A stretch of DNA of 37,887 nucleotides, taken from positions 1-37,887 of the forward strand of contig WPIF01000026.1 of NCBI GenBank assembly GCA_009773185.1. Direction: 5' to 3'. Below the pieces are notes generated by a model. The model did no database searches, was not told where the DNA came from, and saw only the letters and a list, made by a program, of their open reading frames with translations. A program made the position numbers and the translations under genes. The stretch comes from Nitrospirota bacterium. GTDB lineage: Bacteria > Nitrospirota > Thermodesulfovibrionia > Thermodesulfovibrionales > UBA1546. Positions within the stretch are counted from its first letter, which is position 1. Each line of letters starts with the position of its first letter. Below, piece after piece: positions 8,194 through 16,819 of the stretch.

Positions 8194-10680
8194 GTGAAGA
8201 TAAAAATCAGCACGAAGCTTTTTATTGGTTTAGGGGTTATACTTGCCATTGTAATTGTGATGGCAGGAGGATTTTACTGGTCCATGAAAAATGTGGAAGA
8301 GGCAAAGGCAGAGGTGCTTCGGCTGTCAGAGCTGAACACGTTTTTCTCGGAGAGGGTGGTGGACCATCTTAAATGGATGGACGGGCTTTCTTCGGGCCTC
8401 TTTGTCCAGGGGAAGGAATTCAAGGGAAAACTTGATCCCGCTGAATGTAACCTTGGGAAATGGATGACGTCATTTAAGCCCTATTCAAAGGAGATCGAAG
8501 AGCCTTTTAGGGCATTAGATGCGCCCCACAAAAAACTGCATGAATCGGCAAGCGGAATAATTTCAGAAATCAAGGCCGGACACAAGGACAGGGCCCATGC
8601 AATATTTATATCAGAGACAATTCCTGCAGTTACATCTGTCCAGGAAGGCCTGAATAAGATGAAGGAAATCCTGAAAAAAGACGTGGAGACAAAAGACATA
8701 CAATTGAAGGCTGCCATTAAAAGAGCTAATGCCATTACGTTCGGGCTTGCTGCGTTCGTATTGCTGTTCGGTATTATCGGAGGCACAATTTTTGTGAAAG
8801 GTGTAAGTAACGGAATTACAAGGCCCATCGAAAAGATGATAAATTCAATGAAGAGGATTGCTGAAGGGAACCTTACCGAAGAAATAGTTGTTAAGGGCAG
8901 TGATGAGATAGTGCAGATGTCCGGAGAGTTCAATAAGGTCGTGAAGGGCCTTAAGGATACAATTACACATGCTGTTACATCTGCCCTTAAGGTTTCCCTG
9001 GCTACAAATAATATAGTTTCAAACGCGCAGAAACTTTCCTTATCCTCACAGGAAGAAGCCTCTGCCACAGAAGAGACTACTTCTTCCATGGAGGAGATGG
9101 CAGCATCTATATCACAGGTTGCAAAAAATACAGAGTCGCTTGCAACAAATGTTGATGAAACATCAGCTACAATAAATGAGATGGCTGCCTCGATAGAGCA
9201 GGTAGGAAAAAGCGCAGACAACATGGCAGCTTCGGTTGAAGAGACATCCGCAACAATTGAAGAGATGCTTGCCTCTACCGACCAGACTGCAAAAAATACA
9301 GGCATGATGACCGAGGCAGTAAGCGAGACATCCCTGACTGTTGAAAATCTGCTCTCATCTATCGAGCAGATATCTAAAAATACAGAATCCTTAAAAAATA
9401 TGGTCACGGAGACTTCAAGCACTATTGAAGAAATGACAATGACTGTCAGGGAGGTTGCAGGAAGGATTGACGGCGCCAATAAATTAACCCAGAAGGCCTT
9501 CAGTGAGGCTGAAGACGGTGGAAAGGCCATATACCAGAGCATAGAAAGCCTCCAGAATATCGGCAAGACAACAGAAAAGACCATGGGCATAATACAGAAC
9601 CTGGGCAAACGCTCGGAAGAAATAGGCTCGATTGTTGAAGTTATAGATGAGATTGCAGACCAGACAAACCTTCTGGCGCTTAACGCCGCCATAGAGGCAG
9701 CGCGGGCAGGGGACGCCGGAAGGGGCTTTGCCGTAGTTGCAGAGGAAATACGAAAGCTTGCAGAGCGTTCCATGGAGGCTACAAAAGAGATTGGGGGCGT
9801 TATAAAACAGGTTCAGAGCGAAACTGAAACAGCGATAAAGGCAACAGAAGAAACTTACAGGGAAGGCAAAGGCGGCATTATGCTTGCGGGACAGAGCAGG
9901 GATGCATTCACAGAAATAATAGCCTCGATAAAAGAAAGCTCGGAAGTAACGCATGGAATAGCCAAGTCTGCATCTGAACTGAACAAGGCTATTGAGCAGA
10001 GCATGAAATATGTTGTGGATATGAATGCATCTACTGATGATGTTACAAGCGCTGTAAAAGGGCAGGCAAATGGTGCAGGCAGCATCAGGCTTCTCCTTGA
10101 TAAAATGAACAAGATGGTCCAGGAGGTAAATATAGCAGCCAAAGAACAGGCGATTGGCGGAAAACAGATACGAGAGGTTGTAGAGCGCATGAAGAATATA
10201 GTCCATGAGGTAGGAATTGCCGTTAAAGAACAGGTGAGCGGAACCAAACAAATAGTTCAATCAACTGAGATAATGCATGAAATGGCACAGTCGGTAGCTA
10301 ATGCAACATCGGAACAGAAACTTGGAGGAGAAACGGTTGTGAGAGCTATGGAGGGCATAGGGCATATTGCATCAGAAAATCTTGAGCTGTCGAAGAAAAT
10401 GACCGAGACGTCCGAAGAGACACTTTTTCAGATGGAAAACCTTCAATATGTAATAAGCAACTTCAAGATACATTCAAATGGAAATAAAAAATGCTGGGAT
10501 GTAATGAACTGTCCAACAGGGTCAAGGCTTAAATGCCCTGCATATAATGTTCAGGAAGACCGGTGCTGGCTTATATCGGGGACATGGTGCAAGGGTGCGC
10601 AGCAGGGTGACGCGCGGTCTAAATTGCGTAACTGCATGACCTGTGAGGCATTCAAGGTCATCCAGGGAGTGGAAGTGTAA
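8194..10680 (+). CDS. Methyl-accepting chemotaxis protein with extracytoplasmic CZB-like domain and C-terminal two-CW domain
   Basis: This 828-aa chemoreceptor has TM1 (about residues 10-28), a periplasmic domain, TM2 (about 181-205), HAMP, and a very long signalling coiled coil with the conserved hairpin tip ([18 protein letters not shown]). A seven-Cys two-CW module begins at Cys767. The periplasmic part has the zinc-site pattern of CZB domains: His58 in HLKW, Cys85 in CNLGKW, and His112 and His116 in HKKLH. Both coiled-coil arms contain four tandem 28-residue repeats. GTG at 8194 is chosen over ATG at 8176 because AAGGAGG (8182-8188) sits between them. There is no CheR-binding pentapeptide at the C-terminus. 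It probably senses a redox, metal or oxidant signal. Confidence 0.93.
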   Translation: MKIKISTKLFIGLGVILAIVIVMAGGFYWSMKNVEEAKAEVLRLSELNTFFSERVVDHLKWMDGLSSGLFVQGKEFKGKLDPAECNLGKWMTSFKPYSKEIEEPFRALDAPHKKLHESASGIISEIKAGHKDRAHAIFISETIPAVTSVQEGLNKMKEILKKDVETKDIQLKAAIKRANAITFGLAAFVLLFGIIGGTIFVKGVSNGITRPIEKMINSMKRIAEGNLTEEIVVKGSDEIVQMSGEFNKVVKGLKDTITHAVTSALKVSLATNNIVSNAQKLSLSSQEEASATEETTSSMEEMAASISQVAKNTESLATNVDETSATINEMAASIEQVGKSADNMAASVEETSATIEEMLASTDQTAKNTGMMTEAVSETSLTVENLLSSIEQISKNTESLKNMVTETSSTIEEMTMTVREVAGRIDGANKLTQKAFSEAEDGGKAIYQSIESLQNIGKTTEKTMGIIQNLGKRSEEIGSIVEVIDEIADQTNLLALNAAIEAARAGDAGRGFAVVAEEIRKLAERSMEATKEIGGVIKQVQSETETAIKATEETYREGKGGIMLAGQSRDAFTEIIASIKESSEVTHGIAKSASELNKAIEQSMKYVVDMNASTDDVTSAVKGQANGAGSIRLLLDKMNKMVQEVNIAAKEQAIGGKQIREVVERMKNIVHEVGIAVKEQVSGTKQIVQSTEIMHEMAQSVANATSEQKLGGETVVRAMEGIGHIASENLELSKKMTETSEETLFQMENLQYVISNFKIHSNGNKKCWDVMNCPTGSRLKCPAYNVQEDRCWLISGTWCKGAQQGDARSKLRNCMTCEAFKVIQGVEV
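9076..9450 (+). repeat. 84-bp tandem repeats coding the N-terminal receptor arm
   Basis: Four consecutive 84-bp units (9076, 9160, 9244, 9328) and a partial fifth encode 28-residue repeats of the type [21 protein letters not shown]. Each unit is four heptads, so duplication keeps the coiled-coil register. Confidence 0.7.
10057..10392 (+). repeat. 84-bp tandem repeats coding the C-terminal receptor arm
   Basis: Four 84-bp units starting at 10057, 10141, 10225 and 10309 encode 28-residue repeats that begin K/S-x-Q and contain a variable GG/GT and an M-x-x-x-V core. They match in number and length the repeats of the opposite arm at 9076. Confidence 0.65.
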
Positions 10681-10688
10681 TTCAAAAT

Positions 10689-10736
10689 GGTGAATGGGTT
10701 TTTGCGATTTACCGATTCACCGAATAGCAATTCACC
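10689..10736. repeat. Inverted repeat between the receptor and HEAT genes
   Basis: ggtgaat (10689-10695) can pair with attcacc at 10715-10721 or again at 10730-10736. The 73-base gap between receptor and HEAT gene therefore has alternative hairpins. No T-run follows, so it may adjust expression rather than end transcription. Confidence 0.3.
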
Positions 10737-10753
10737 GTGTAAGGTAAAATGAA

Positions 10754-11887
10754 ATGCAGGAAATTCAGGAGATATTAAATAAGCTAAAGGACAATAACTG
10801 GTGGGTAAGGAAAAGCACCATTGAAAATCTTCTTGCCTATCCCGAAGATTCGTACCTTTCTGTCCTGGAGGAATGGCTGAGAAATGGTGACGACGCCCTC
10901 TTGAGAAATGCTGCCATGGAGGCCTTCAGGTCTCTTGGAGGAAGGGCTGTCGGGTCCCTTATTTCATTGCTTAAAGACAAGGATCCGGATGTCAGGATTT
11001 TTGCCGCAAATGTGCTTGGAGATATAGGAGACGCAGAAGCATTATCAGCGCTCATACCGGCCCTTGATGACCCTGATGTTAATGTTAAAATAGCATCAGC
11101 TGAAGCGCTTGGCAAAATAGGCAGCGAAAAGGCGGTAATGGCATTGGCAAAACTCATAGGCAGCACAACATGGGTCACAATGGCAGCTATTGAGGCTATT
11201 GGTGAGATAGGCGGCGATAAAGCCTTAACTGTGCTTCATAAGTGCCTTGAAAAAGAAGAATATCACGGCATGGCATTTGCTGCAATTGAAAGGGCAGGGA
11301 ACCAGCATTTCATAAGACATTTAACGCCATTTGTTGATAAGGAAACCGGCCTCAGGGAACTGGCGCTGAAGGCAATAGTTACTATTGCCGACAGAGAGGG
11401 AACAAAGCCAATGCCTTCATATTTCACAAGCCTTATTCCCCTGCTTATAGATCTGCAGCATTCGGCCCAGCCTGAATTCAAAAAGGCCGCCTTTATAGCA
11501 TTGTGCTGGTCGGAAGACATGAGTGGTTTTGAATATTTCATTGATGCCCTGAACGATGAAGAGCTTCAGGAATATGCCATAAACGGATTGTTTTCGCTCG
11601 GGAAAAGGGCAGTTCCCGGCATAATTGACGCTCTTAAAAAACAGGGCGCCAACAGGGTTATTCTAGCAAAGGTTCTCTCCATGCTTGGAGAAAATACCGC
11701 CCTGCTGCGGTTTGCGGATGATGATGATGCAGAGGTCCGCACAGAGGTTGCTCTTGCCATTGGCAACTTGAAAACGCAGAAAGCCATTGAAACGCTGCTG
11801 ATGCTTGAACAGGATGCCATAGACGAGGTTAGGGCAGCAGCTCAGCTTTCGTTAAAGAATAAAAAGGACGCCGGTAATCTAACATGA
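10754..11887 (+). CDS. HEAT-repeat protein of the chemosensory operon
   Basis: This 377-aa soluble protein is built of HEAT/PBS-lyase-type helical repeats of about 31 residues (for example PDVRIFAANVLGDIGDAEAL, then VNVKIASAEALGKIGSEKAV), running from near the N-terminus to the end. No signal peptide or catalytic motif is visible. HEAT solenoids act as protein-binding scaffolds. Its position between receptor and cheR, with a 4-base ATGA overlap to cheR, suggests it is a structural or adaptor part of the array. A role in receptor adaptation is inference. Confidence 0.85.
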   Translation: MQEIQEILNKLKDNNWWVRKSTIENLLAYPEDSYLSVLEEWLRNGDDALLRNAAMEAFRSLGGRAVGSLISLLKDKDPDVRIFAANVLGDIGDAEALSALIPALDDPDVNVKIASAEALGKIGSEKAVMALAKLIGSTTWVTMAAIEAIGEIGGDKALTVLHKCLEKEEYHGMAFAAIERAGNQHFIRHLTPFVDKETGLRELALKAIVTIADREGTKPMPSYFTSLIPLLIDLQHSAQPEFKKAAFIALCWSEDMSGFEYFIDALNDEELQEYAINGLFSLGKRAVPGIIDALKKQGANRVILAKVLSMLGENTALLRFADDDDAEVRTEVALAIGNLKTQKAIETLLMLEQDAIDEVRAAAQLSLKNKKDAGNLT

Positions 11888-12732
11888 CATTGTCTAAAAA
11901 AGATCTGATGTCAGAAGAGGAATTTGCTCTTCTGAAAGATCTGATAAATAGAGAGTTTGGGATACAATTAAGAGGTGACAAGAGGCTGACTTTTCATACA
12001 AAAGTATCTCACAGGCTGAATATCCTTGGCCTCAAATCCTACAGGGATTACTATGAGTTTATTATTTCAGATTCTTCAAGAGAAGAATTGTTTAGGCTGG
12101 CCTCTCACATAACAAATAACGAAACCTATTTTTTCAGGGAAAAAATGCAGCTTGATGTATTTTCTAATCTGCTTAAGGAGATTAAAAAAGAGAGACAGAA
12201 AAAGAACCAGAATATTTTAAAAATCCTGTCTCTTGCCTGTTCAAGCGGAGAAGAGGCATATACCCTGAATATCCTGGTCCAGGAAAGCGGGCTTTTTATC
12301 TGGGACTGGGACATCAGGATTATAGGCGTTGATATAGACAAAAATGCGCTTAAAAAGGCAAAAGGGGCTTCCTATACAAAAAACTCATTCAGGCTGAACG
12401 GGAATATAGACATTGTTAATAAATATTTTACGGCCGAAGGAGACCGTTACAGCTTAAGAAAAATTTTTACAAAAAATGTTGATTTCAGGCATGGGAACCT
12501 GCTGGACATCAATTCTTTCACTGACATCAATGATATAGATATTGTCTTTTGCAGGAACGTGCTGATATACATGAATGACAGCGCTATCAGCAGGATTACA
12601 ACAAATCTTTATAACAGCATGACAGATTCAGGGTATCTTTTTATAGGTTCGGCAGAGAGCCTTATTCAACGCACGGGCCTTTTTTCCCCGGAATACAATA
12701 ATGGAATAATTGTTTACAGAAAGAATGCCTGA
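11884..12732 (+). CDS. cheR: Chemoreceptor glutamate methyltransferase CheR
   Basis: This 282-aa SAM-dependent enzyme methylates glutamates of receptors for adaptation. The N-terminal helical domain (residues about 5-75) leads into the conserved ITNNETYFFRE. The Rossmann-type domain has the SAM motif LSLACSSGEEAYTLN and VFCRNVLIYM. Length and motifs match the family. The start overlaps the HEAT gene by ATGA and the end overlaps cheB by 8 bases, so the three are coupled. Confidence 0.95.
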   Translation: MTLSKKDLMSEEEFALLKDLINREFGIQLRGDKRLTFHTKVSHRLNILGLKSYRDYYEFIISDSSREELFRLASHITNNETYFFREKMQLDVFSNLLKEIKKERQKKNQNILKILSLACSSGEEAYTLNILVQESGLFIWDWDIRIIGVDIDKNALKKAKGASYTKNSFRLNGNIDIVNKYFTAEGDRYSLRKIFTKNVDFRHGNLLDINSFTDINDIDIVFCRNVLIYMNDSAISRITTNLYNSMTDSGYLFIGSAESLIQRTGLFSPEYNNGIIVYRKNA

Positions 12733-13738
12733 AATCCGGGTCCTCATAGTAGACGACTCTCCGTTTATCCGAAAAGCGCTTCTCAGGATTTTTGAATCTG
12801 AACCTTCTATCACGGTAGTGGGTGTTGCCAGAAATGGGAAAGAGGCCATAGAAAAGGTTATAGAGTTAGAGCCTGATGTTATAACCCTCGATATAATGAT
12901 GCCCGAGATGGATGGCATTGAGACCCTTAAAATTATAATGGGAACAAAACCTACCCCTGTGCTGATGCTTTCCCAGTATACACATGAAGGCACAGAACTT
13001 ACTTTGAATGCCCTTGAATTTGGGGCCATGGATTTTGTCGATAAATCAACAACCGGATTGATGGATTTTTTTGGCCTTGCTAAAGAAATAATATCAAAAG
13101 TTAAGGCCATAACAGGCCAAAGACCATTAAGGATTGCTTCTTCATCAATGGCGCTTCAGGACTATAAAGGCAGGGGCATTATAGATGCAGTTGCAATTGG
13201 AACTTCAACAGGAGGGCCGCCTGCGCTCCAGGTGCTTCTGCCAAAATTTCCCAAGGATATAAGCTTCGGAGTTCTTATAGTCCAGCATATGCCGCATGGC
13301 TTTACCGGGCCGCTCGCTAAAAGGCTCGATACTATGTGTCAAATCCACATTAAGGAGGCAGAGGAGGGGGACAAGATTGAACCCGGGATTGCCCTTATTG
13401 CGCCTTCAGGCCTTCACATGAAGGTCAGGAAAAATCAAAAACTTATAAGACTCGATATGGAACCTCTAAATACAGCCCACAGGCCATCTGTGGATGTGCT
13501 TTTTCAGGCAGTGGCAGACAATTATGGTAATCGTTCAATCGGTGTAATTCTCACGGGCATGGGCTCCGACGGGGCAAAAGGCATAAGGCTGATGAAAGAG
13601 CAGGGCGCTGTTACCCTTGCTCAGGATGAGGAAACATCAACGATATTCGGGATGCCAAAGGTTGCGATAGAAAGCGGGGTTATTGATAAGGTAGTGCCCA
13701 TAACCTCAATGGCAGAAGAGATTCTTAAAAGAACATAG
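12725..13738 (+). CDS. cheB: Chemotaxis methylesterase/deamidase CheB
   Basis: This 337-aa protein has a receiver domain (Asp10-Asp11, phosphoacceptor Asp56 in LDIMMPEMDG) and a C-terminal methylesterase. The catalytic triad is Ser in GTSTGGP, His in QHMPHGFT and Asp in LTGMGSDGA. It removes receptor methyl groups when phosphorylated by CheA. The ATG at 12725 gives a normal N-terminus directly at the receiver; a TTG at 12710 is in frame but unlikely. It is the last gene of the operon; no clear terminator follows. Confidence 0.95.
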   Translation: MPEIRVLIVDDSPFIRKALLRIFESEPSITVVGVARNGKEAIEKVIELEPDVITLDIMMPEMDGIETLKIIMGTKPTPVLMLSQYTHEGTELTLNALEFGAMDFVDKSTTGLMDFFGLAKEIISKVKAITGQRPLRIASSSMALQDYKGRGIIDAVAIGTSTGGPPALQVLLPKFPKDISFGVLIVQHMPHGFTGPLAKRLDTMCQIHIKEAEEGDKIEPGIALIAPSGLHMKVRKNQKLIRLDMEPLNTAHRPSVDVLFQAVADNYGNRSIGVILTGMGSDGAKGIRLMKEQGAVTLAQDEETSTIFGMPKVAIESGVIDKVVPITSMAEEILKRT

Positions 13739-13757
13739 CTCTCCCCGCCTATTTTTT

Positions 13758-13790
13758 CTCCTCGGCGAATCCGCCTGAGTGCGGAAGGAG
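13758..13790. repeat. Nested inverted repeat between convergent cheB and kinase genes
   Basis: ctcct (13758-13762) pairs with aggag (13786-13790), and tccgc (13770-13774) pairs with gcgga (13781-13785) around ctgagt. It lies in the 75-base gap between two convergent genes. Neither strand has a T-run after the stem, so an intrinsic terminator is not supported; it may be an interspersed intergenic repeat. Confidence 0.4.
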
Positions 13791-13813
13791 GGGATGAAGG
13801 GGTGGTAATTACC

Positions 13814-16657
13814 TCAGAGACTAATTATTACTGATGTCCCTGAACCTTCGGTGCTCTGTATCTCCATACTGCCGTCATGGTCTTCGATTATTTTTTTGCA
13901 TATTGAAAGGCCAAGCCCTGTGCCTTCTTTTCTTGTTGTAAAAAACGGATCCCATATCTTGTCTATTATGCCTTTTCTGATCCCAATGCCATTGTCCTTT
14001 GTTGTTATTACCACCCTGCCTTTTTTCTGCTCAGCAGTTATATCTACGTTCCTGCTCCCTGCATTCAGGGCGTTATCTATAAGGTTCAGAAAAACCTGGG
14101 TCAGTTTATCTGTATCTGCCATGATTGTAACTGAAGGGTTAATTATTAAATTCACGGCTACATCCTCTTTCTTGGCCTTAACATAATGCTTTATCTTTTC
14201 CATAAGGACATTTAAATCCACTTCTCTGATATCCAATTTTGACGGCCTGCTGTACAGAAGAAGTTCCTCAATCAGGTTCTTCAGTCTGTATATCTCCTTA
14301 AGCATTGCCTGCAGAAGGGCACGGTGTTGTTCGGATTTAATTTCCCTCTCTAATATCTGCACTATGGAGGATATGCCAAAAAGCGGATTCCTTATTTCGT
14401 GGGCAACCCCGGCAACAACCTTTCCTATTGCCTCAAGATGCTGTTTCTTCTTTGCTTCTGCCTGAAGTTTCTTTATCTCGGTAAGATCACGGAATACCAC
14501 AACAGTTCCTGCCTGTTTATCATCCGTGCGGCTCAACGGAGAATTGTTGAAACCTACAGGAATGACATCTGTACCGTCTGATATCTCTATCTCCCTGTTG
14601 AAATTAGAATTAATTATGAGAAAATCGGATGCCTGCGGCAAGACGTCTGTAAGTTTTTTACCGATAACATAGTCTTTGATTTTCAATATCCCGAAACCGA
14701 TAGGGTTTAACTTTATGATATGGTTTTCCGAATCAAGAACCATTATTCCCGTGGCCATGTTGGTGAGAACCACCCCTGAAAAATCCCTTTCGGTTAGGAG
14801 ATCATTGTATAGCTGTGCTGTATTAATGGCAGCGGCAGCCTGGCTTGCAAAGAGCCGAATAACAGCCTTTTCAGCATCTGTCATAAAGAAATCTTTTTTC
14901 TTGAAAAGTGTCAGGCAACCGAATATTGAATTTTTCAGCTTCAACGGGACTGAGGCCATGTACAAAAAACCATAGCTTTGGATTAAACCGCTGAGACATT
15001 CAACATCCTGAATTCTGATTGTTTCTAAGGGGCGTTCCTCCTCAATGGATCTTCCGATAAAAGATTCTTCAACGGGAAGAGAATCAGGGATGATAGCTTT
15101 TTCAATATTAGAGACGGTTTCGAGGTGCAATCTTCCGTCTTTTTTTTCCATTAGCCACAGTATTGCGGCGTCCATATTTGCAAAAACCGTAGCAGATGAG
15201 ACAATGGATTGCGTAAGTTTATTCAGGTTCAGGTCCCGAATCGTTTCAACTGATATATCCTGAAGCCTGATAAGGCTGGCTATGTCTTCTTCTTTGCCCT
15301 CAATCAGCCTTTGGTTTTCAATGGCAGATGCAATTTCAGAGCCAAGAATTTCAATGGAATGAAGTGAAGTCTTTGCTATATCTTCTGTTTTGCCGGCTAT
15401 TAAAACTCCTAAAACAGGGAAGACATTACAGTGAAGACACCCGTAGATTTTTTCTTTGCCTGCCACTGCCTGAGGGCTTCTGCAGAGCGTACCGTTTATC
15501 AGCCAGCACCTCTCGTCAGGGTTGTTGAACGCAGGACAGTTTTCGTATGTACAGAGATTGATTTCCCAGCATCTCTTCCTTTGGTGAGAAAGGATAGGAA
15601 TTATAACAACATTGCCAAATGTATCCGGCGCCCCGATATCCTGCGCCTTTTTTATCACAGGCCTTGCTTCCCTTATGGTTTTTATAAAGGGGTGTTCGCT
15701 GGCAAGTGATATTTCAATAGAGCAGACATCATCATCAATGCCTTTTTTGAACTCCTGCAAAAGAAGCCCTGTTTCCTTGTCTATAAGGCATAGGGCCGAA
15801 TATCCATAGCCCATCTCGTCTGTTATGGCATCCAAAAACTGCTCTATAATCTCTTTCAGTGTTAGATCGCCTTTAAATACCTCAGATGAAAGTTCAGCAA
15901 TTGCCCTTAGCTCTTTAGTTCTTTGCCTTACGGCGTTCTCAAGGCCTATATGTGATTTCTCTATGCTGTCTGCCATTTCATTAAAGCGGGAAGCGACCAT
16001 GCCAATCTCGTCGTCCCTCTTTAAGTCTATTCTGTAATTAAGCTTTCCGGTCCTCAGTATCTCGGTTCCCTGATGGAGGGTATCCAGGGGATTCAGAATC
16101 ATCTTTCTTATAACAATGATTAAAAATATTTCACTGATTAAACCTATGATAACGGCAAAAAATATCAGGCGCTTGGCTGTTTCATTAATCTCTGCGTGTG
16201 CTTTTTTAAGTGAGGTCTTTATAACAATCATCCCCCTTGTCTTATCCCCAGAGGAATGACAAGCATGGCACCTGCGCTCATTTTTAAGAGGCTTATAGAA
16301 AAAGAGGGCCTCGTCGGATTTTATATGGGCTTCCTTCCGGGCAGCGAATATTTCTTCAGGCACCGCAATATCAGTGTTAAATGCAAACTGCCTATTTATA
16401 CCTACGACCCCTATTTGCATTTCTTCGGGCTGGTTGAACTCTTGGATATGCTGCGCAACTATCAGAGGATCTTTTTCTATCATTGCAGACGTGAGATGCT
16501 TTGTAAGCACTTCTGCAGTCTGTAAAGATTTCTCCGAATATATGCCGATTATTATGGTTTTTTCCCGTTCGAGTATCAGGTATGTGAGAAGTCCAAAAAA
16601 GAAGATTACGCCGGCCAGGAGTATCCAGAAAGATTTTTCACTAAGACTTTTTTTGAT
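13814..16657 (-). CDS. Sensor histidine kinase with periplasmic CxxCH motif and internal two-CW domain
   Basis: This 947-aa inner-membrane kinase has TM1 (about 15-35), a periplasmic region with CHACH (Cys130, Cys133, His134, a heme-c attachment motif), and TM2 (about 163-183). These are followed by HAMP, a GAF-like region holding a seven-Cys two-CW module, a second GAF, PAS, HisKA (VVAGVAHEIRNPLFG) and HATPase (NLIDNALNAG, DNGIGI, GTGLGLS). The first conventional start, GTG at 16510, would remove TM1. The open frame continues upstream, and AUC at 16657 is proposed because AAGGGG lies 8 bases before it and the reading gives a normal KKSLSEKS-TM1 N-terminus. No response regulator is adjacent except the chemosensory receivers. 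Heme binding is inferred from the motif. Confidence 0.88.
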   Translation of the reverse strand: MKKSLSEKSFWILLAGVIFFFGLLTYLILEREKTIIIGIYSEKSLQTAEVLTKHLTSAMIEKDPLIVAQHIQEFNQPEEMQIGVVGINRQFAFNTDIAVPEEIFAARKEAHIKSDEALFFYKPLKNERRCHACHSSGDKTRGMIVIKTSLKKAHAEINETAKRLIFFAVIIGLISEIFLIIVIRKMILNPLDTLHQGTEILRTGKLNYRIDLKRDDEIGMVASRFNEMADSIEKSHIGLENAVRQRTKELRAIAELSSEVFKGDLTLKEIIEQFLDAITDEMGYGYSALCLIDKETGLLLQEFKKGIDDDVCSIEISLASEHPFIKTIREARPVIKKAQDIGAPDTFGNVVIIPILSHQRKRCWEINLCTYENCPAFNNPDERCWLINGTLCRSPQAVAGKEKIYGCLHCNVFPVLGVLIAGKTEDIAKTSLHSIEILGSEIASAIENQRLIEGKEEDIASLIRLQDISVETIRDLNLNKLTQSIVSSATVFANMDAAILWLMEKKDGRLHLETVSNIEKAIIPDSLPVEESFIGRSIEEERPLETIRIQDVECLSGLIQSYGFLYMASVPLKLKNSIFGCLTLFKKKDFFMTDAEKAVIRLFASQAAAAINTAQLYNDLLTERDFSGVVLTNMATGIMVLDSENHIIKLNPIGFGILKIKDYVIGKKLTDVLPQASDFLIINSNFNREIEISDGTDVIPVGFNNSPLSRTDDKQAGTVVVFRDLTEIKKLQAEAKKKQHLEAIGKVVAGVAHEIRNPLFGISSIVQILEREIKSEQHRALLQAMLKEIYRLKNLIEELLLYSRPSKLDIREVDLNVLMEKIKHYVKAKKEDVAVNLIINPSVTIMADTDKLTQVFLNLIDNALNAGSRNVDITAEQKKGRVVITTKDNGIGIRKGIIDKIWDPFFTTRKEGTGLGLSICKKIIEDHDGSMEIQSTEGSGTSVIISL

Positions 16658-16819
16658 GTTCCCTTCCCCTTATAAAACAATAAAATAACTTTTTAGATTT
16701 ATAATAAAACTTTATTGCCGGAAAACTCAACAAAGGACTTTTATGTTTCATGATAAAATTGTAATAATACACAAGGGATAGGATGGATTTATAATAAAAT
16801 AACAAAATGAGAGGTGACA
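16658..16819. promoter_or_regulatory. Divergent promoter region of the kinase and DUF362 genes
   Basis: This AT-rich 162-base spacer has a perfect 14-bp direct repeat, gatttataataaaa, at 16696-16709 and 16786-16799, exactly 90 bp apart. On the plus strand TATAAT at 16790-16795 can serve DUF362. On the minus strand TTGAGT followed at 18 bp by TATTAT can serve the kinase. Assignments are tentative. Confidence 0.4.

Noticed and set aside
8481-9773. Open frame of 430 codons on the minus strand inside the receptor gene
   Set aside because: It mirrors the repetitive coiled-coil coding sequence, has Ser/Ile/Val-rich low-complexity content, and has no ribosome-binding site or known motif.
13758-13790. 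Hairpin after cheB as an intrinsic terminator
   Set aside because: Stem is present but no T-run follows on either strand; kept only as an inverted repeat.
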